NCBI RefSeq assembly: GCF_002278135.3
Contig: NZ_CP029425.2
Span: forward strand, 4,874,001 to 4,938,000
Origin: Bradyrhizobium ottawaense
Lineage (GTDB): Bacteria > Pseudomonadota > Alphaproteobacteria > Rhizobiales > Xanthobacteraceae
Direction: 5' to 3'
DNA: 64,000 nucleotides
Positions 56,387-64,000 of this stretch are shown in pieces; the stretch's first letter is position 1; the number at the start of each line of letters is the position of its first letter. Both the position numbers and the translations under genes were made by a program. The notes under the pieces are model-generated. The model was not told the DNA's origin, ran no database searches, and saw nothing but the letters and a program-made list of their open reading frames with translations.

Positions 56387-56920
56387 TCATGTTAAGTTGC
56401 TTCCGATCATGGAAAACGTCGCGGTTGCGTGCACCGCAAGGGCGCCCTTGCCGTCCCGGACGAAGCCTTCGGCGTAGCTGGTCTGCCGCCCCAGCTTGAT
56501 CACCTTGCCTTCGGCCGAGATCAGGCCTGAGCGAACCGAGAGCGGACGCAGGAAGGTCATTTTCAGGTCGAGCGTCACGGAGCTCTGCCCGGCTTCCAAC
56601 CGGGTCGAGATCGCGCATCCCATCGCGGTATCGAGCAGCGCAGCTGCTGTCGCGCCGTGGATGAGGCCAATGGTATTTTCGAGATCCTCGCGCGGCTCCA
56701 GTTCCATGACGATCCGGCCCGGCTCGACCACCCCCACCGTGAAGCCGATCAGTTTTGCAAAAGGCGGCGGCGGCAGCCGGCCATCGCGAATGCCCAGCAT
56801 GGCGTCCATGCCCGACAGGCCCATCGCTACTTTCGCGACCGGCGCCGGCACCTGCCAGTCCACCACGCGCTCGCGACGCTGTGCGGGCGAAAACAGATCG
56901 AGTTGGTCGGGTTCAGTCAT
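56387..56920 (-). CDS. PaaI/YdiI-type hotdog thioesterase
   Basis: A 177-residue hotdog protein. LENTIGLIHGATAAALLDTAMG is the HGG-like catalytic segment of PaaI-type thioesterases (here HGA), preceded by FTVGVVEPGRIVMEL. The first 50 residues are an extra extension. It would release acids from acyl-CoA esters. It is divergent from the crotonase gene at 57073. Confidence 0.82.
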   Translation of the reverse strand: MTEPDQLDLFSPAQRRERVVDWQVPAPVAKVAMGLSGMDAMLGIRDGRLPPPPFAKLIGFTVGVVEPGRIVMELEPREDLENTIGLIHGATAAALLDTAMGCAISTRLEAGQSSVTLDLKMTFLRPLSVRSGLISAEGKVIKLGRQTSYAEGFVRDGKGALAVHATATFSMIGSNLT

Positions 56921-57072
56921 GGGATCCCTTTTGTATGTTACTCGTCATACTATGCCACGGACTTCGCCCTTGCAACTCGCCCCACCCCGCTTGACAACAA
57001 GGACGTTTCGGCCCGGAAGTGGCACCGACCCGCGCGCCTCGCGCCTGTCCACGAAACCTTCGAGATGCCACG

Positions 57073-57843
57073 ATGGAAATGCTCACCCCCCACTGCGGCG
57101 TGACGCGCGATACGCGCGGCGTCGTTCATGTCGCGATCTGCAACGCCGGCCCGCTCAATATTCTCGGCTCGCCGGTGATCGACGACGTGCGCGAAGGCCT
57201 GCAGCAGCTCAGCTCGGACCGCAGCATCCGCGTCGTGGTGCTGCGCGGCCATAGCGAGAGGAGCATGATCGGGGGCGCCGACATCAAGGAGATGGCCAAG
57301 CTCGACCAACGATCGGCCGAAGCCTTCATCAGCCGCCTGCGCGACCTCTGCGAGGCCGTGCGCGCCTTCCCCGCCCCGGTGATCGCGCGCATGCCCGGCT
57401 GGTGCCTCGGCGGCGGCCTCGAAGTCGCCGCCGCCTGCGATTTCCGGATTGCCGCGCATGATGCGCATTTCGGCATGCCGGAGGTTCGCGTCGGCATCCC
57501 CTCGGTGATCCACGCAGCGCTGTTGCCCCGTCTGATCGGCTGGGCCCGCGCGCGCTGGCTGGTGATGACGGCGGAGAATATCGACGCGCCGACGGCGTTC
57601 GCCTGGGGCCTGGTCGACAAGGTGGCGCCCGAAGACGGCCTGGATGCGGAGATCGAGCACTTGGTGAAAGCATTGCTCGAATGCGGCCCCGAAGCGCTGC
57701 GCTCGCAGAAGGCGCTGCTGCGGCAGTGGGAGGAACTGCCGCTGACGGAGTCGGTGAACCTCAGCGTCAAGGTGTTCGGCGAGTCGTTCCTGACGGACGA
57801 GCCGACGCGGCTGATGCAGGCGTTTGTGAACAGGAAACGGTAG
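57073..57843 (+). CDS. Enoyl-CoA hydratase/isomerase-family protein
   Basis: A 256-residue crotonase. SMIGGADIKEM and PGWCLGGGLEVAAACDFRI form the oxyanion holes with the first catalytic glutamate, and FGMPEVRVGIPSVIHAALL the second. Typical hydratases read GIIPGxGG at this last spot; here GIPSVIHA is unusual. It could supply the methacrylyl-CoA hydration step missing in the mms operon, but this is speculative. The ATG at 57073 starts MEMLTPHCGV. Confidence 0.85.
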   Translation: MEMLTPHCGVTRDTRGVVHVAICNAGPLNILGSPVIDDVREGLQQLSSDRSIRVVVLRGHSERSMIGGADIKEMAKLDQRSAEAFISRLRDLCEAVRAFPAPVIARMPGWCLGGGLEVAAACDFRIAAHDAHFGMPEVRVGIPSVIHAALLPRLIGWARARWLVMTAENIDAPTAFAWGLVDKVAPEDGLDAEIEHLVKALLECGPEALRSQKALLRQWEELPLTESVNLSVKVFGESFLTDEPTRLMQAFVNRKR

Positions 57844-57856
57844 GATGCAGGCTTCG

Positions 57857-57989
57857 GTGCCCCGGACGCAGCGCAGCGCCGCTTTGGCGGTGCGCTGCTG
57901 AGCCGGGGCCCACGCACCAACGAGGCCGGCGCGACTCTGGGTCCCGGCTCTGCGACGCGACGTTGCTCGCCGCGCCGCGTCCGGGACAC
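57857..57989. repeat. Palindromic repeat, family E copy 2
   Basis: GTGCCCCGGACGC on the left and GCGTCCGGGACAC on the right, with inner GAGCCGGGGCCC and GGGTCCCGGCTC. About 133 bp, 13 bp after the crotonase stop. Copy 1 is at 32365. Confidence 0.85.
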
Positions 57990-58072
57990 GGATGAGGAAA
58001 CAGCGCCGCAACAAATCTCATCCGACCCACGACATTTTCTCATCCCTGCCACGGTTGCATTTTTTGCGCCGC

Positions 58073-58088
58073 ATCATATGATGATCAT
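58073..58088. promoter_or_regulatory. Palindromic motif upstream of thiolase
   Basis: ATCATATGAT (58073-58082) and overlapping ATGATCAT (58081-58088) are perfect palindromes in an AT-rich patch 33 bp before the thiolase ATG. Candidate operator; the binding protein is unknown, perhaps a local regulator. Confidence 0.35.
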
Positions 58089-58120
58089 AATCCTACACAT
58101 CACCTCCAGGGAGCCCCATC

Positions 58121-59317
58121 ATGGCCGAAGCCGCCGATCCCGTCGTCATCCTCTCCGCCGCCCGCACCCCGCTCGGCCGCTTCATGGGCGAGCTCTCGCC
58201 GCTCCCCGCCCACAAGCTCGGATCGCATGTGATCGGCGCGGCGCTGGAGCGCGCAAAACTTGAACCCGAGAAAGTCGACGAGGTCTTCATGGGCTGTGTG
58301 CTGCCGGCCGGACAGGGCCAGGCACCCGCCCGCCAGGCGGCGCGCGCGGCCGGGCTGCCCGATGCCACCGGCGCGACCACGGTCAACAAGGTCTGCGGCT
58401 CCGGCATGAAGGCGACCATGCTCGCGCACGACATCATTCGCGCCGGCTCGGCCGAGATCGTCGTCTCCGGCGGCATGGAAAGCATGAGCAATGCGCCCTA
58501 TCTGCTCGCCAAGGCGCGCGGCGGCTATCGCGTCGGCCATGACCGCATCATCGACCACATGATGATGGACGGGCTGGAGGATGCCTACGAGACCGGTCGT
58601 TCGATGGGCGATTTCGGCGAGGCCACCGCGGAGACGTACCAGTTCACCCGCAAGGACCAGGACGCCTATGCCATGGAGACGCTCAGCCGCGCCCGCAAGG
58701 CTGTCGAGGGCGGCGCGTTCAAGGTCGAGATTGCGCCGATCACGCTCGCGGAAAAGGCCGGTCCCCGCATCGTCGCCAATGATGAGCATCCATTGAAGGT
58801 CGATCCGGCGAAGATCCCGGGCCTGAAGCCGGCATTCCGCGCCAACGGCACCATCACGCCGGCCGCGTCCTCCGCCAATGCCGACGGCGCCGCCGCGCTG
58901 GTGCTGACGAAGCGGTCGCTCGCCGATCGGGGCGGCCTGCCCGTTCTCGCGGAGATCAAGGGCCACGCCACCCACAGCCAGGAGCCGCAATGGTTCACCA
59001 CGGCGCCGATCCCGGCGATCCGCAAGCTGCTCGACAAGGTCGGCTGGGCTGCCTCCGATGTCGACCTGTTCGAGATCAACGAGGCCTTTGCCGTGGTGGC
59101 GATGGCGGCGCAGCGTGACCTCGGCATTCCCCGCGACAAGCTGAACGTCAATGGCGGCGCCTGCGCGCTCGGCCATCCCATCGGGGCCACCGGGGCGCGA
59201 CTGATCGTGACGCTGCTGCATGCGCTCGAGGCCCAGAATCTCAAACGCGGTATCGCGGCCCTCTGCATCGGCGGCGGCGAAGCCACGGCGATCGCGGTGG
59301 AGCGGCTGGCGCGCTGA
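58121..59317 (+). CDS. Acetyl-CoA C-acyltransferase (thiolase)
   Basis: A 398-residue thiolase. The acyl-accepting cysteine is C92 in TTVNKVCGSGMKATM; NEAFAVVAMA, GGACALGHPIGATGAR with the catalytic histidine, and the C-terminal CIGGGEATAIAVER follow. It cleaves or condenses 3-oxoacyl-CoA, probably acetoacetyl-CoA. Known names (phaA, atoB) cannot be chosen by eye. It has its own leader after repeat E2 and is followed by an MFS permease gene. Confidence 0.92.
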   Translation: MAEAADPVVILSAARTPLGRFMGELSPLPAHKLGSHVIGAALERAKLEPEKVDEVFMGCVLPAGQGQAPARQAARAAGLPDATGATTVNKVCGSGMKATMLAHDIIRAGSAEIVVSGGMESMSNAPYLLAKARGGYRVGHDRIIDHMMMDGLEDAYETGRSMGDFGEATAETYQFTRKDQDAYAMETLSRARKAVEGGAFKVEIAPITLAEKAGPRIVANDEHPLKVDPAKIPGLKPAFRANGTITPAASSANADGAAALVLTKRSLADRGGLPVLAEIKGHATHSQEPQWFTTAPIPAIRKLLDKVGWAASDVDLFEINEAFAVVAMAAQRDLGIPRDKLNVNGGACALGHPIGATGARLIVTLLHALEAQNLKRGIAALCIGGGEATAIAVERLAR

Positions 59318-59339
59318 GCGCGGGTGTCCGAAATTAAGG

Positions 59340-59361
59340 GAAGTCTGTCATTTCAGACTTC
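59340..59361. other. Hairpin between thiolase and MFS genes
   Basis: GAAGTCTG-TCATTT-CAGACTTC, a perfect 8-bp stem with a 6-nt loop, 23 bp after the thiolase stop and 67 bp before the MFS start. It could be a terminator of thiolase without a T-run, or an operator of the permease gene. Confidence 0.45.
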
Positions 59362-59428
59362 TCCTTCCTGTGCCAGACTGCAACGATGACGCGGGTCCCT
59401 CGGGGCTCGCCACCCACATTGAGGCCCA

Positions 59429-60724
59429 ATGATCTCGAACTGGCTCGCGGCAGCATTGTCCCGCCGCAACATCCATTACGGCTGGGTGATGGTCGGCGTG
59501 ACCTTCCTTGCCGCGCTGATCAGCGCCGGCACGGTCGGCGCGCCCGGCGTGTTCATCGTTCCGCTTCAGAAGGAGTTCGGCTGGAGCACGGCGGAGATCT
59601 CTTCCGCGCTGTCGATCCGTTTCATCCTGTTCGGACTGATGGCGCCATTCGCGGCCGCCCTGCTCAACCGCTACGGGCTGCGCAACGTCACGCTGGCGGC
59701 ACAGCTGATCGTGGTCTCGGCGCTGGTCGCATCGCTCGGCATGACTCAGGTCTGGCAGCTCGTCGCCCTCTGGGGCGTGGTGATCGGCATCGGCACCGGC
59801 ATGACCGCGCTGGTGCTCGGCGCAACCATTGCCACGCGCTGGTTCGCGGCACGGCGCGGCCTCGTCGTCGGCATCATGACCGCGAGCGTCGCCACCGGCC
59901 AGCTCGTGTTCCTGCCGCTGCTCGCAAGCCTCACCGAACGCTACGGCTGGCGGCTGGCGCTCGGCTTCGTCTGCATCATGCTCGGCGTCTCTGCGCTGGC
60001 CGTCCTGCTTGCGATGCGCGACCGGCCGAGCGATCTCGGCCTGCGCCCGTACGGCGACGAAGGCACCGAGCCCCTGCCCGCCCCGCCCGTGAGCCACGGC
60101 TCGATCACGGGCGTGGCGCTCGGCACGCTGCGCGATGCCTCGAAGTCGACTGCATTCTGGATCCTGTTTGCGACCTTCTTCGTCTGCGGCGCTTCCACCA
60201 ACGGCCTCGTCCAGGTTCACCTGATCCCGATGTGCCTCGATTTCGGCATCCCGCAGGTGCAGGCCGCGAGCCTGCTCGCAGCCATGGGCATCTTCGACTT
60301 CTTCGGCACCATCATGTCGGGCTGGCTGTCGGACCGCTACGACAATCGCTATCTCTTGTTCTGGTACTACGGCCTGCGCGGGCTCTCGCTGATCTTCCTG
60401 CCGTTCAGCGACTTCTCGTTCTATGGCCTTTCGATCTTCGCGATGTTCTACGGCCTCGACTGGATCGCGACGGTGCCGCCGACGGTGCGTCTCACCGCGC
60501 AGAAATTCGGGCCCGAGCGCGCCAATCTGGTGTTCGGCTGGATCTTTGCCGGCCATCAGCTCGGCGCCGGCACCGCGGCGTTCGGCGCTGGTCTCTCGCG
60601 GACGGTCTATGAGAGCTACCTGCCCGCGTTCTTCATCGCCGGCGCGCTCTGCGTGTTCGCCTCGCTGATCGTGCTGGCGCTGTCGCGGCAACCGAAACTA
60701 CAGCCGGCGGCGGCCTCAGCCTAG
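59429..60724 (+). CDS. MFS transporter
   Basis: A 431-residue membrane protein with 12 predicted segments. It begins SRRNIHYGWVMVGVTFLAALIS, then FGWSTAEISSALSIRFILFG, and RWFAARRGLVVGIMTASVATG after helix 4, as in monocarboxylate/oxalate-formate type permeases. The loop 8-9 SGWLSDRYDNRYLL is a second MFS signature. It may import an organic acid used by the adjacent enzymes, as the porin beside it is also an uptake protein. Its stop TAG shares CTAG with the convergent porin stop. Confidence 0.88.
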   Translation: MISNWLAAALSRRNIHYGWVMVGVTFLAALISAGTVGAPGVFIVPLQKEFGWSTAEISSALSIRFILFGLMAPFAAALLNRYGLRNVTLAAQLIVVSALVASLGMTQVWQLVALWGVVIGIGTGMTALVLGATIATRWFAARRGLVVGIMTASVATGQLVFLPLLASLTERYGWRLALGFVCIMLGVSALAVLLAMRDRPSDLGLRPYGDEGTEPLPAPPVSHGSITGVALGTLRDASKSTAFWILFATFFVCGASTNGLVQVHLIPMCLDFGIPQVQAASLLAAMGIFDFFGTIMSGWLSDRYDNRYLLFWYYGLRGLSLIFLPFSDFSFYGLSIFAMFYGLDWIATVPPTVRLTAQKFGPERANLVFGWIFAGHQLGAGTAAFGAGLSRTVYESYLPAFFIAGALCVFASLIVLALSRQPKLQPAAASA

Positions 60725-62118
60725 TACCGGATCGTGGTGGTGACGCCGAACACCGCGGCGTCACCGATCCTGGAAATACCGCTCGGATCGTTCGGATTCG
60801 CGATGCCGCCGGAGGGACGGAACACATATTGAAAGTAAGGCGCGATCAGCCAGCCCGGCTTGATGTGCGCCTCGTAGATCATCTCGATCAGCGTCTCGTT
60901 GCTGCGCACCGGGCTTCGGATGCCGGTGAAGGCCTGCGTGTCGACGTCGAGATTGCGCGCGCTGTTCGAGATCCGCATGTAAGCCATGGCCACGCCGAAG
61001 CGGTCGAGCGGGCGGCCCGGCGTGAAGCCGACGAAGCCGATGCCGCCGTCCATATAGAGGTCGATCAGATTGCGATCCGGCGGGCTGTAGGCGATGCGGC
61101 CGAACGCGGTGATGCCGGGGAGCGAGGCCGACGTGCTGGTCTCGGTGACCTCAGGCGGACGATACAGCACCTGCTCGATCACGGCGAAGATGCCGTAATT
61201 GCCGTTGAGCCTTGCGGGAATGCCGCTGCCGCCGGGATCGGCGATCGACATCCCCTCCGCCGTCAAGCGCTGGCTGTCGAACGAGCCGTAATGCTTCCAC
61301 GCGCCCGGCGTGAAATTGCCGGCGAGCCGACGGCCGCCGATATCGATGTCGTAGTTGAAGCGGACCTGCCCGATCACCCACGGCGGATCGTTGACGCGGA
61401 ATGCCAGGCCATGATGATCGCGCAGCTGAGGATCGACATCGCCGGAGCCGGACGGATCGCCGTTGAACACCGCACCATACGCGGTGATCTTGTCGGTCAG
61501 TGCGGCCTTGATGCGAATGCCGGGCACCGCGATCGGCGGCGCCGGGCCGCCGGCCGGAAGGTTGGACGCCTTGATCGCGGGCCAGCCGAAGGTGCCGTTG
61601 ACGAAGAGGTCGTCGGTCTGGCTGTCGAAGAACTCGACATCGGCGGCCTGCTGGCCGGCCCTGATGTTCAGGCGGTCATTGAAAAAGCTCTGCTCGAAAT
61701 AGGCGTTGTAGAGCCGCTGGTCCGGCAGCGCCTCGATCTCGCTGATGGTGGCGAGGTTCATCACGTAGTTGCGGCTGAGCCCCTGGCCGTAGATGACGAG
61801 AGCATTGGCGTAAAAGCGGCCGCCGGTCCAGCCGACCAGTCTGTCGAGATCGGCATCGACCGACAGATCGAGCCGGCCGAAATGGATGGCGCCACGCTTC
61901 ACGCCGCCGGCGGCGTTGGCGATATTGTCTGCGATATAGGTGGCGCCGAAATTCAGGCCCTTGCTGGCAAGGCCGTCGTGCCATTCGTTGAACCATTTGG
62001 GAAACAGCCATGCGGCCGCGCTTTCGTCCTTGGCACCGGCGAGCGCGCTCGTCGCCGTGCAGGCCAGGGCGATCGCGGCCGCCACGGATATTTGGGTCCC
62101 CCAACTCACGATCGACAC
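60721..62118 (-). CDS. Carbohydrate-selective porin, OprB family
   Basis: A 465-residue outer-membrane porin. A signal peptide (SVAAAIALACTATSALAGA) precedes LNFGATYIADNIANAAGG, the usual OprB start, and NAYFEQSFFNDRLNIRAGQ and PEVTETSTSASLPGITAFGRI typical strands. The C-terminus ends in an aromatic residue (TTTIRY), as needed for barrel insertion. Family members let sugars or small acids cross the outer membrane. The ion channel gene 4 bp upstream is on the same strand. Confidence 0.85.
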   Translation of the reverse strand: MSIVSWGTQISVAAAIALACTATSALAGAKDESAAAWLFPKWFNEWHDGLASKGLNFGATYIADNIANAAGGVKRGAIHFGRLDLSVDADLDRLVGWTGGRFYANALVIYGQGLSRNYVMNLATISEIEALPDQRLYNAYFEQSFFNDRLNIRAGQQAADVEFFDSQTDDLFVNGTFGWPAIKASNLPAGGPAPPIAVPGIRIKAALTDKITAYGAVFNGDPSGSGDVDPQLRDHHGLAFRVNDPPWVIGQVRFNYDIDIGGRRLAGNFTPGAWKHYGSFDSQRLTAEGMSIADPGGSGIPARLNGNYGIFAVIEQVLYRPPEVTETSTSASLPGITAFGRIAYSPPDRNLIDLYMDGGIGFVGFTPGRPLDRFGVAMAYMRISNSARNLDVDTQAFTGIRSPVRSNETLIEMIYEAHIKPGWLIAPYFQYVFRPSGGIANPNDPSGISRIGDAAVFGVTTTIRY

Positions 62119-62121
62119 ACG

Positions 62122-63138
62122 CTACTTGAAGATACCGGTGCGCCGCATGAAGAGATAGGCCGCAGTAACCGAGCAGGCCATCAGCACTGCCGCCCACAAA
62201 AATCCGCTTTCGACCTCGGTCAGCGGCAGGCCCTTGGTGTTCATGCCGAAGATGCCGGTGACCAGCGTCGGCGGCAGCAACAGCGAGGTCACGATCGAGA
62301 GGGTGTGGAGATGGCGGTTGCTCTCCTCCTCGTTCTTGAAGCGCAGCTCTTCCTCGAGCAGGCGGCTGCGCTCGCGCAGCTCGACGATGTCGTGATCGAG
62401 GCCATCGAGCCGCTGCGCAAGCTTGCCGGCCTGGATCCGCAACGCCGGCGACAAATGATCGGTGTTCTTCTGATCGAGACGGTGAAACAGCGTGCGCAAT
62501 CCGGTGAGCTGCCGATGCAGCCGCACGCAGGTGCGGCGGAGCCGGCCGAGATTGCGGCGCATCTCGGGCCTCGCGTCATCGGCGAGGATGCGCTCCTCGA
62601 TATCGTCGATCTCCTGGCCGAGCTTGTCGGCCATCCGGTCCAGCGTGTCCGCGACCTCGTCGACGATCTTTTCGAGCAGATGAGCGACGTTGTCGACGCG
62701 GTAGCCGCCTTCGAGCACCCGCCGCGTGGCGTCCGCCGAGCACAGCGCCTGATGGCGGCCAGAGACCAGCAGCCGCTCGGTCATGGCGAAGCGCAGGAAC
62801 GCGGTCTCCTCCGTCGCGCTGTCGATCTCGCGCACGAGATCGGAGAACACACCATAGACGCAATGGTCGATGACGTGAAGCTGCTGGAAGGTGTCGCTCG
62901 ACAGCAGCAGTTCGCGTGCAAGCGCCGGCAGCTGCGACGCCGCGATCCAGGGCCGCGCCCGCGCGTCGGTCAGGTTGAAATGCAGCCAGAGCCGGCCGTC
63001 ATGGCTGAACTCGATCGGCTGGTCGACCGGCAGCGCCTCGGCACTGCCGTCGCTGTGCAGGCGGAAGGCCCAGACCAGGCCGGGAATGGCGGGTTCGGCG
63101 TTCGATAATGCGCTGGCAAGCTTTGCCGGCTCAGCCAT
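62122..63138 (-). CDS. CorA/ZntB-family metal transporter
   Basis: A 338-residue protein with a large helical cytoplasmic domain (LEKIVDEVADTLDRMADKLG, then long coiled-coil helices) and two C-terminal membrane helices. The GMN selectivity motif is FGMNTKGLP (about 300-308). This is the CorA pentameric channel layout, with a loop like that of the ZntB (zinc export/uptake) branch, so ZntB is the usual name. The ATG at 63138 is preferred to a TTG at 63150. The metal is not determinable. Confidence 0.85.
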   Translation of the reverse strand: MAEPAKLASALSNAEPAIPGLVWAFRLHSDGSAEALPVDQPIEFSHDGRLWLHFNLTDARARPWIAASQLPALARELLLSSDTFQQLHVIDHCVYGVFSDLVREIDSATEETAFLRFAMTERLLVSGRHQALCSADATRRVLEGGYRVDNVAHLLEKIVDEVADTLDRMADKLGQEIDDIEERILADDARPEMRRNLGRLRRTCVRLHRQLTGLRTLFHRLDQKNTDHLSPALRIQAGKLAQRLDGLDHDIVELRERSRLLEEELRFKNEEESNRHLHTLSIVTSLLLPPTLVTGIFGMNTKGLPLTEVESGFLWAAVLMACSVTAAYLFMRRTGIFK

Positions 63139-63249
63139 GGATAGCCCCAACCGTCAACAACTGCCCCGTTTCGGAAGATGGCTGACGGCATCTTCCGGAC
63201 CCCACGCGGGTACTCAATTACGCCAGTGTTACAGTTTGATGATGCCGCC

Positions 63250-64000
63250 CTATTCCGCCGCCAGCCCGGTCGCGGCCGCCTCGGCTTGCCTGATGTAGTC
63301 ATGGACGACGCGGCCGAACGGCAGCGTCAGATCGGCAATGTAATGATGCGCGCCGAGGCAGCGGCGGACCGGGAAATCGGCGACCGGCGCGTTGACATGA
63401 GGCACCAGGTGCAGCCGGCCCGGCCCCATCCAGGAGCCCTTCGGCACGATGTCGACGAGGTTGATCGCGACCAGCTGGCAGACCTCGAGACGACCGTCGA
63501 CGCCCGGGATCATCTTCAGATTGATCTGCGTCTTCGACAGCGTGGCGCGGGTGAGGTCGCCGTTGCCGGCCATGCTCTCGTGCTTGTAGCCCATGGTGCC
63601 CATGGCGACGAGCTGGCCGGCATATTCCAGCGTGCCCGTCAGCGTGTCCTTGACGATTTCGAGCTTGGGATGGGCGTATTTCTTGGGAAAGCCCCAGATC
63701 TCGCGGCCGGCGGCGATCGGCGGATCGTCGTCGAGATACATCTGCGAGACGAAGTTGACGTCCTCGCCGTTGAGGCGCGCGGGAATGACGAGGCCGGATT
63801 CGGTATAGCTGCCGAAGCCGGAGGAGTCAGGCATCTTGATCCACTCGTAATGCGCGATCGGCTGGTCGATCGGCTGCAACGGCTCAGGCAGGCCGGCACG
63901 GATCAGCTCCGGGTCGGTCTCGTAGGTGATGACGAGGAATTCGCGGTTGACGAACCGATACGGACCGGCCGGATAGCTCGGCCCCGCCGCGGGCATGGAC
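63250..64000 (-). CDS. adc: Acetoacetate decarboxylase (5' end beyond window)
   Basis: The gene covers 250 codons here and continues past the right edge. The active-site lysines are in GREIWGFPKKYAHPK, the Schiff-base lysine pair of acetoacetate decarboxylase; PAGPYRFVNREFLVITYET is the family start region. An ATG at 63996 exists, but in homologues this methionine aligns with an internal one (AMPLTNPSYPPGPY-like), so the real start is outside. It would convert acetoacetate to acetone and CO2; a related decarboxylase with another substrate is possible. Confidence 0.88.
   Translation of the reverse strand, partial: SMPAAGPSYPAGPYRFVNREFLVITYETDPELIRAGLPEPLQPIDQPIAHYEWIKMPDSSGFGSYTESGLVIPARLNGEDVNFVSQMYLDDDPPIAAGREIWGFPKKYAHPKLEIVKDTLTGTLEYAGQLVAMGTMGYKHESMAGNGDLTRATLSKTQINLKMIPGVDGRLEVCQLVAINLVDIVPKGSWMGPGRLHLVPHVNAPVADFPVRRCLGAHHYIADLTLPFGRVVHDYIRQAEAAATGLAAE

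Noticed and set aside
60829..63108. 759-codon plus-strand frame opposite the porin and CorA genes
   Set aside because: Shadow of two real minus-strand genes; composition is biased and domain-free.

Overview
The window looks like a chromosomal segment of a high-GC alphaproteobacterium, most likely Bradyrhizobium or a close relative (Nitrobacteraceae). I base this on gene content and style, not on a marker gene: GC-rich codons, many MFS, short-chain dehydrogenase and acyl-CoA genes, a guaB/rsmB/guaA neighbourhood, and many long palindromic intergenic repeats. No rRNA, tRNA or CRISPR array was seen. Most of the window reads as ordinary chromosome.

Left part (1-9119). A cut-off acetolactate-synthase-type gene and a YjbR-like gene are followed by an IS5/IS427-type insertion sequence. 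Next comes a tight five-gene operon: SWIM zinc finger, DUF5691, MoxR-type AAA+ ATPase, DUF5682, VWA. It resembles E. coli yehQ, yehL, yehM and yehP plus one extra gene, and its function is unknown. The IS lies exactly between a good sigma70-like promoter and the first gene. The DUF5682 protein carries the GxxH / E / RExxM / GxxH signature of the TIKI/TraB/EreA-type fold, which makes it the candidate enzyme of the system. This operon is the most interesting item in the window.

Middle part (9163-23019). This stretch is mostly regulators beside small enzymes: a MarR-GNAT fusion with a palindromic operator, a LysR/SDR pair, a TetR gene, a peptide-deformylase homologue lacking two metal ligands, an AraC-GyrI protein, a serine hydrolase, a TonB siderophore receptor, and an SRPBCC-ArsR pair with a perfect ArsR-type operator.

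Central core (23055-45017). An HNH nuclease gene sits next to the 3' end of guaA. Then come cspA (with promoter, leader and terminator), rsmB, a MAPEG gene, a phosphoesterase, curA, guaB, a DHA2-type exporter, rlmE and ppx, an orphan molybdenum-hydroxylase large subunit, uup, and a D-threonine-aldolase-type PLP enzyme.

Right part (45113-64000). This is a catabolic region. An eight-gene minus-strand series holds valine degradation (acyl-CoA dehydrogenase, 3-hydroxyisobutyryl-CoA hydrolase, mmsB, mmsA) plus an acyl-CoA synthetase, MaoC hydratase, SDR and flavoprotein. A divergent LysR gene has a clear dyad in the mmsA intergenic region. Further right are a TetR gene, a thioesterase, a crotonase, a thiolase, an MFS permease, an OprB-type porin, a CorA/ZntB transporter and a cut-off acetoacetate decarboxylase.

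At least six families of imperfect palindromic repeats (about 50-170 bp) occupy intergenic gaps. Three genes take their TAG stop codon from a GTAGGG repeat end.
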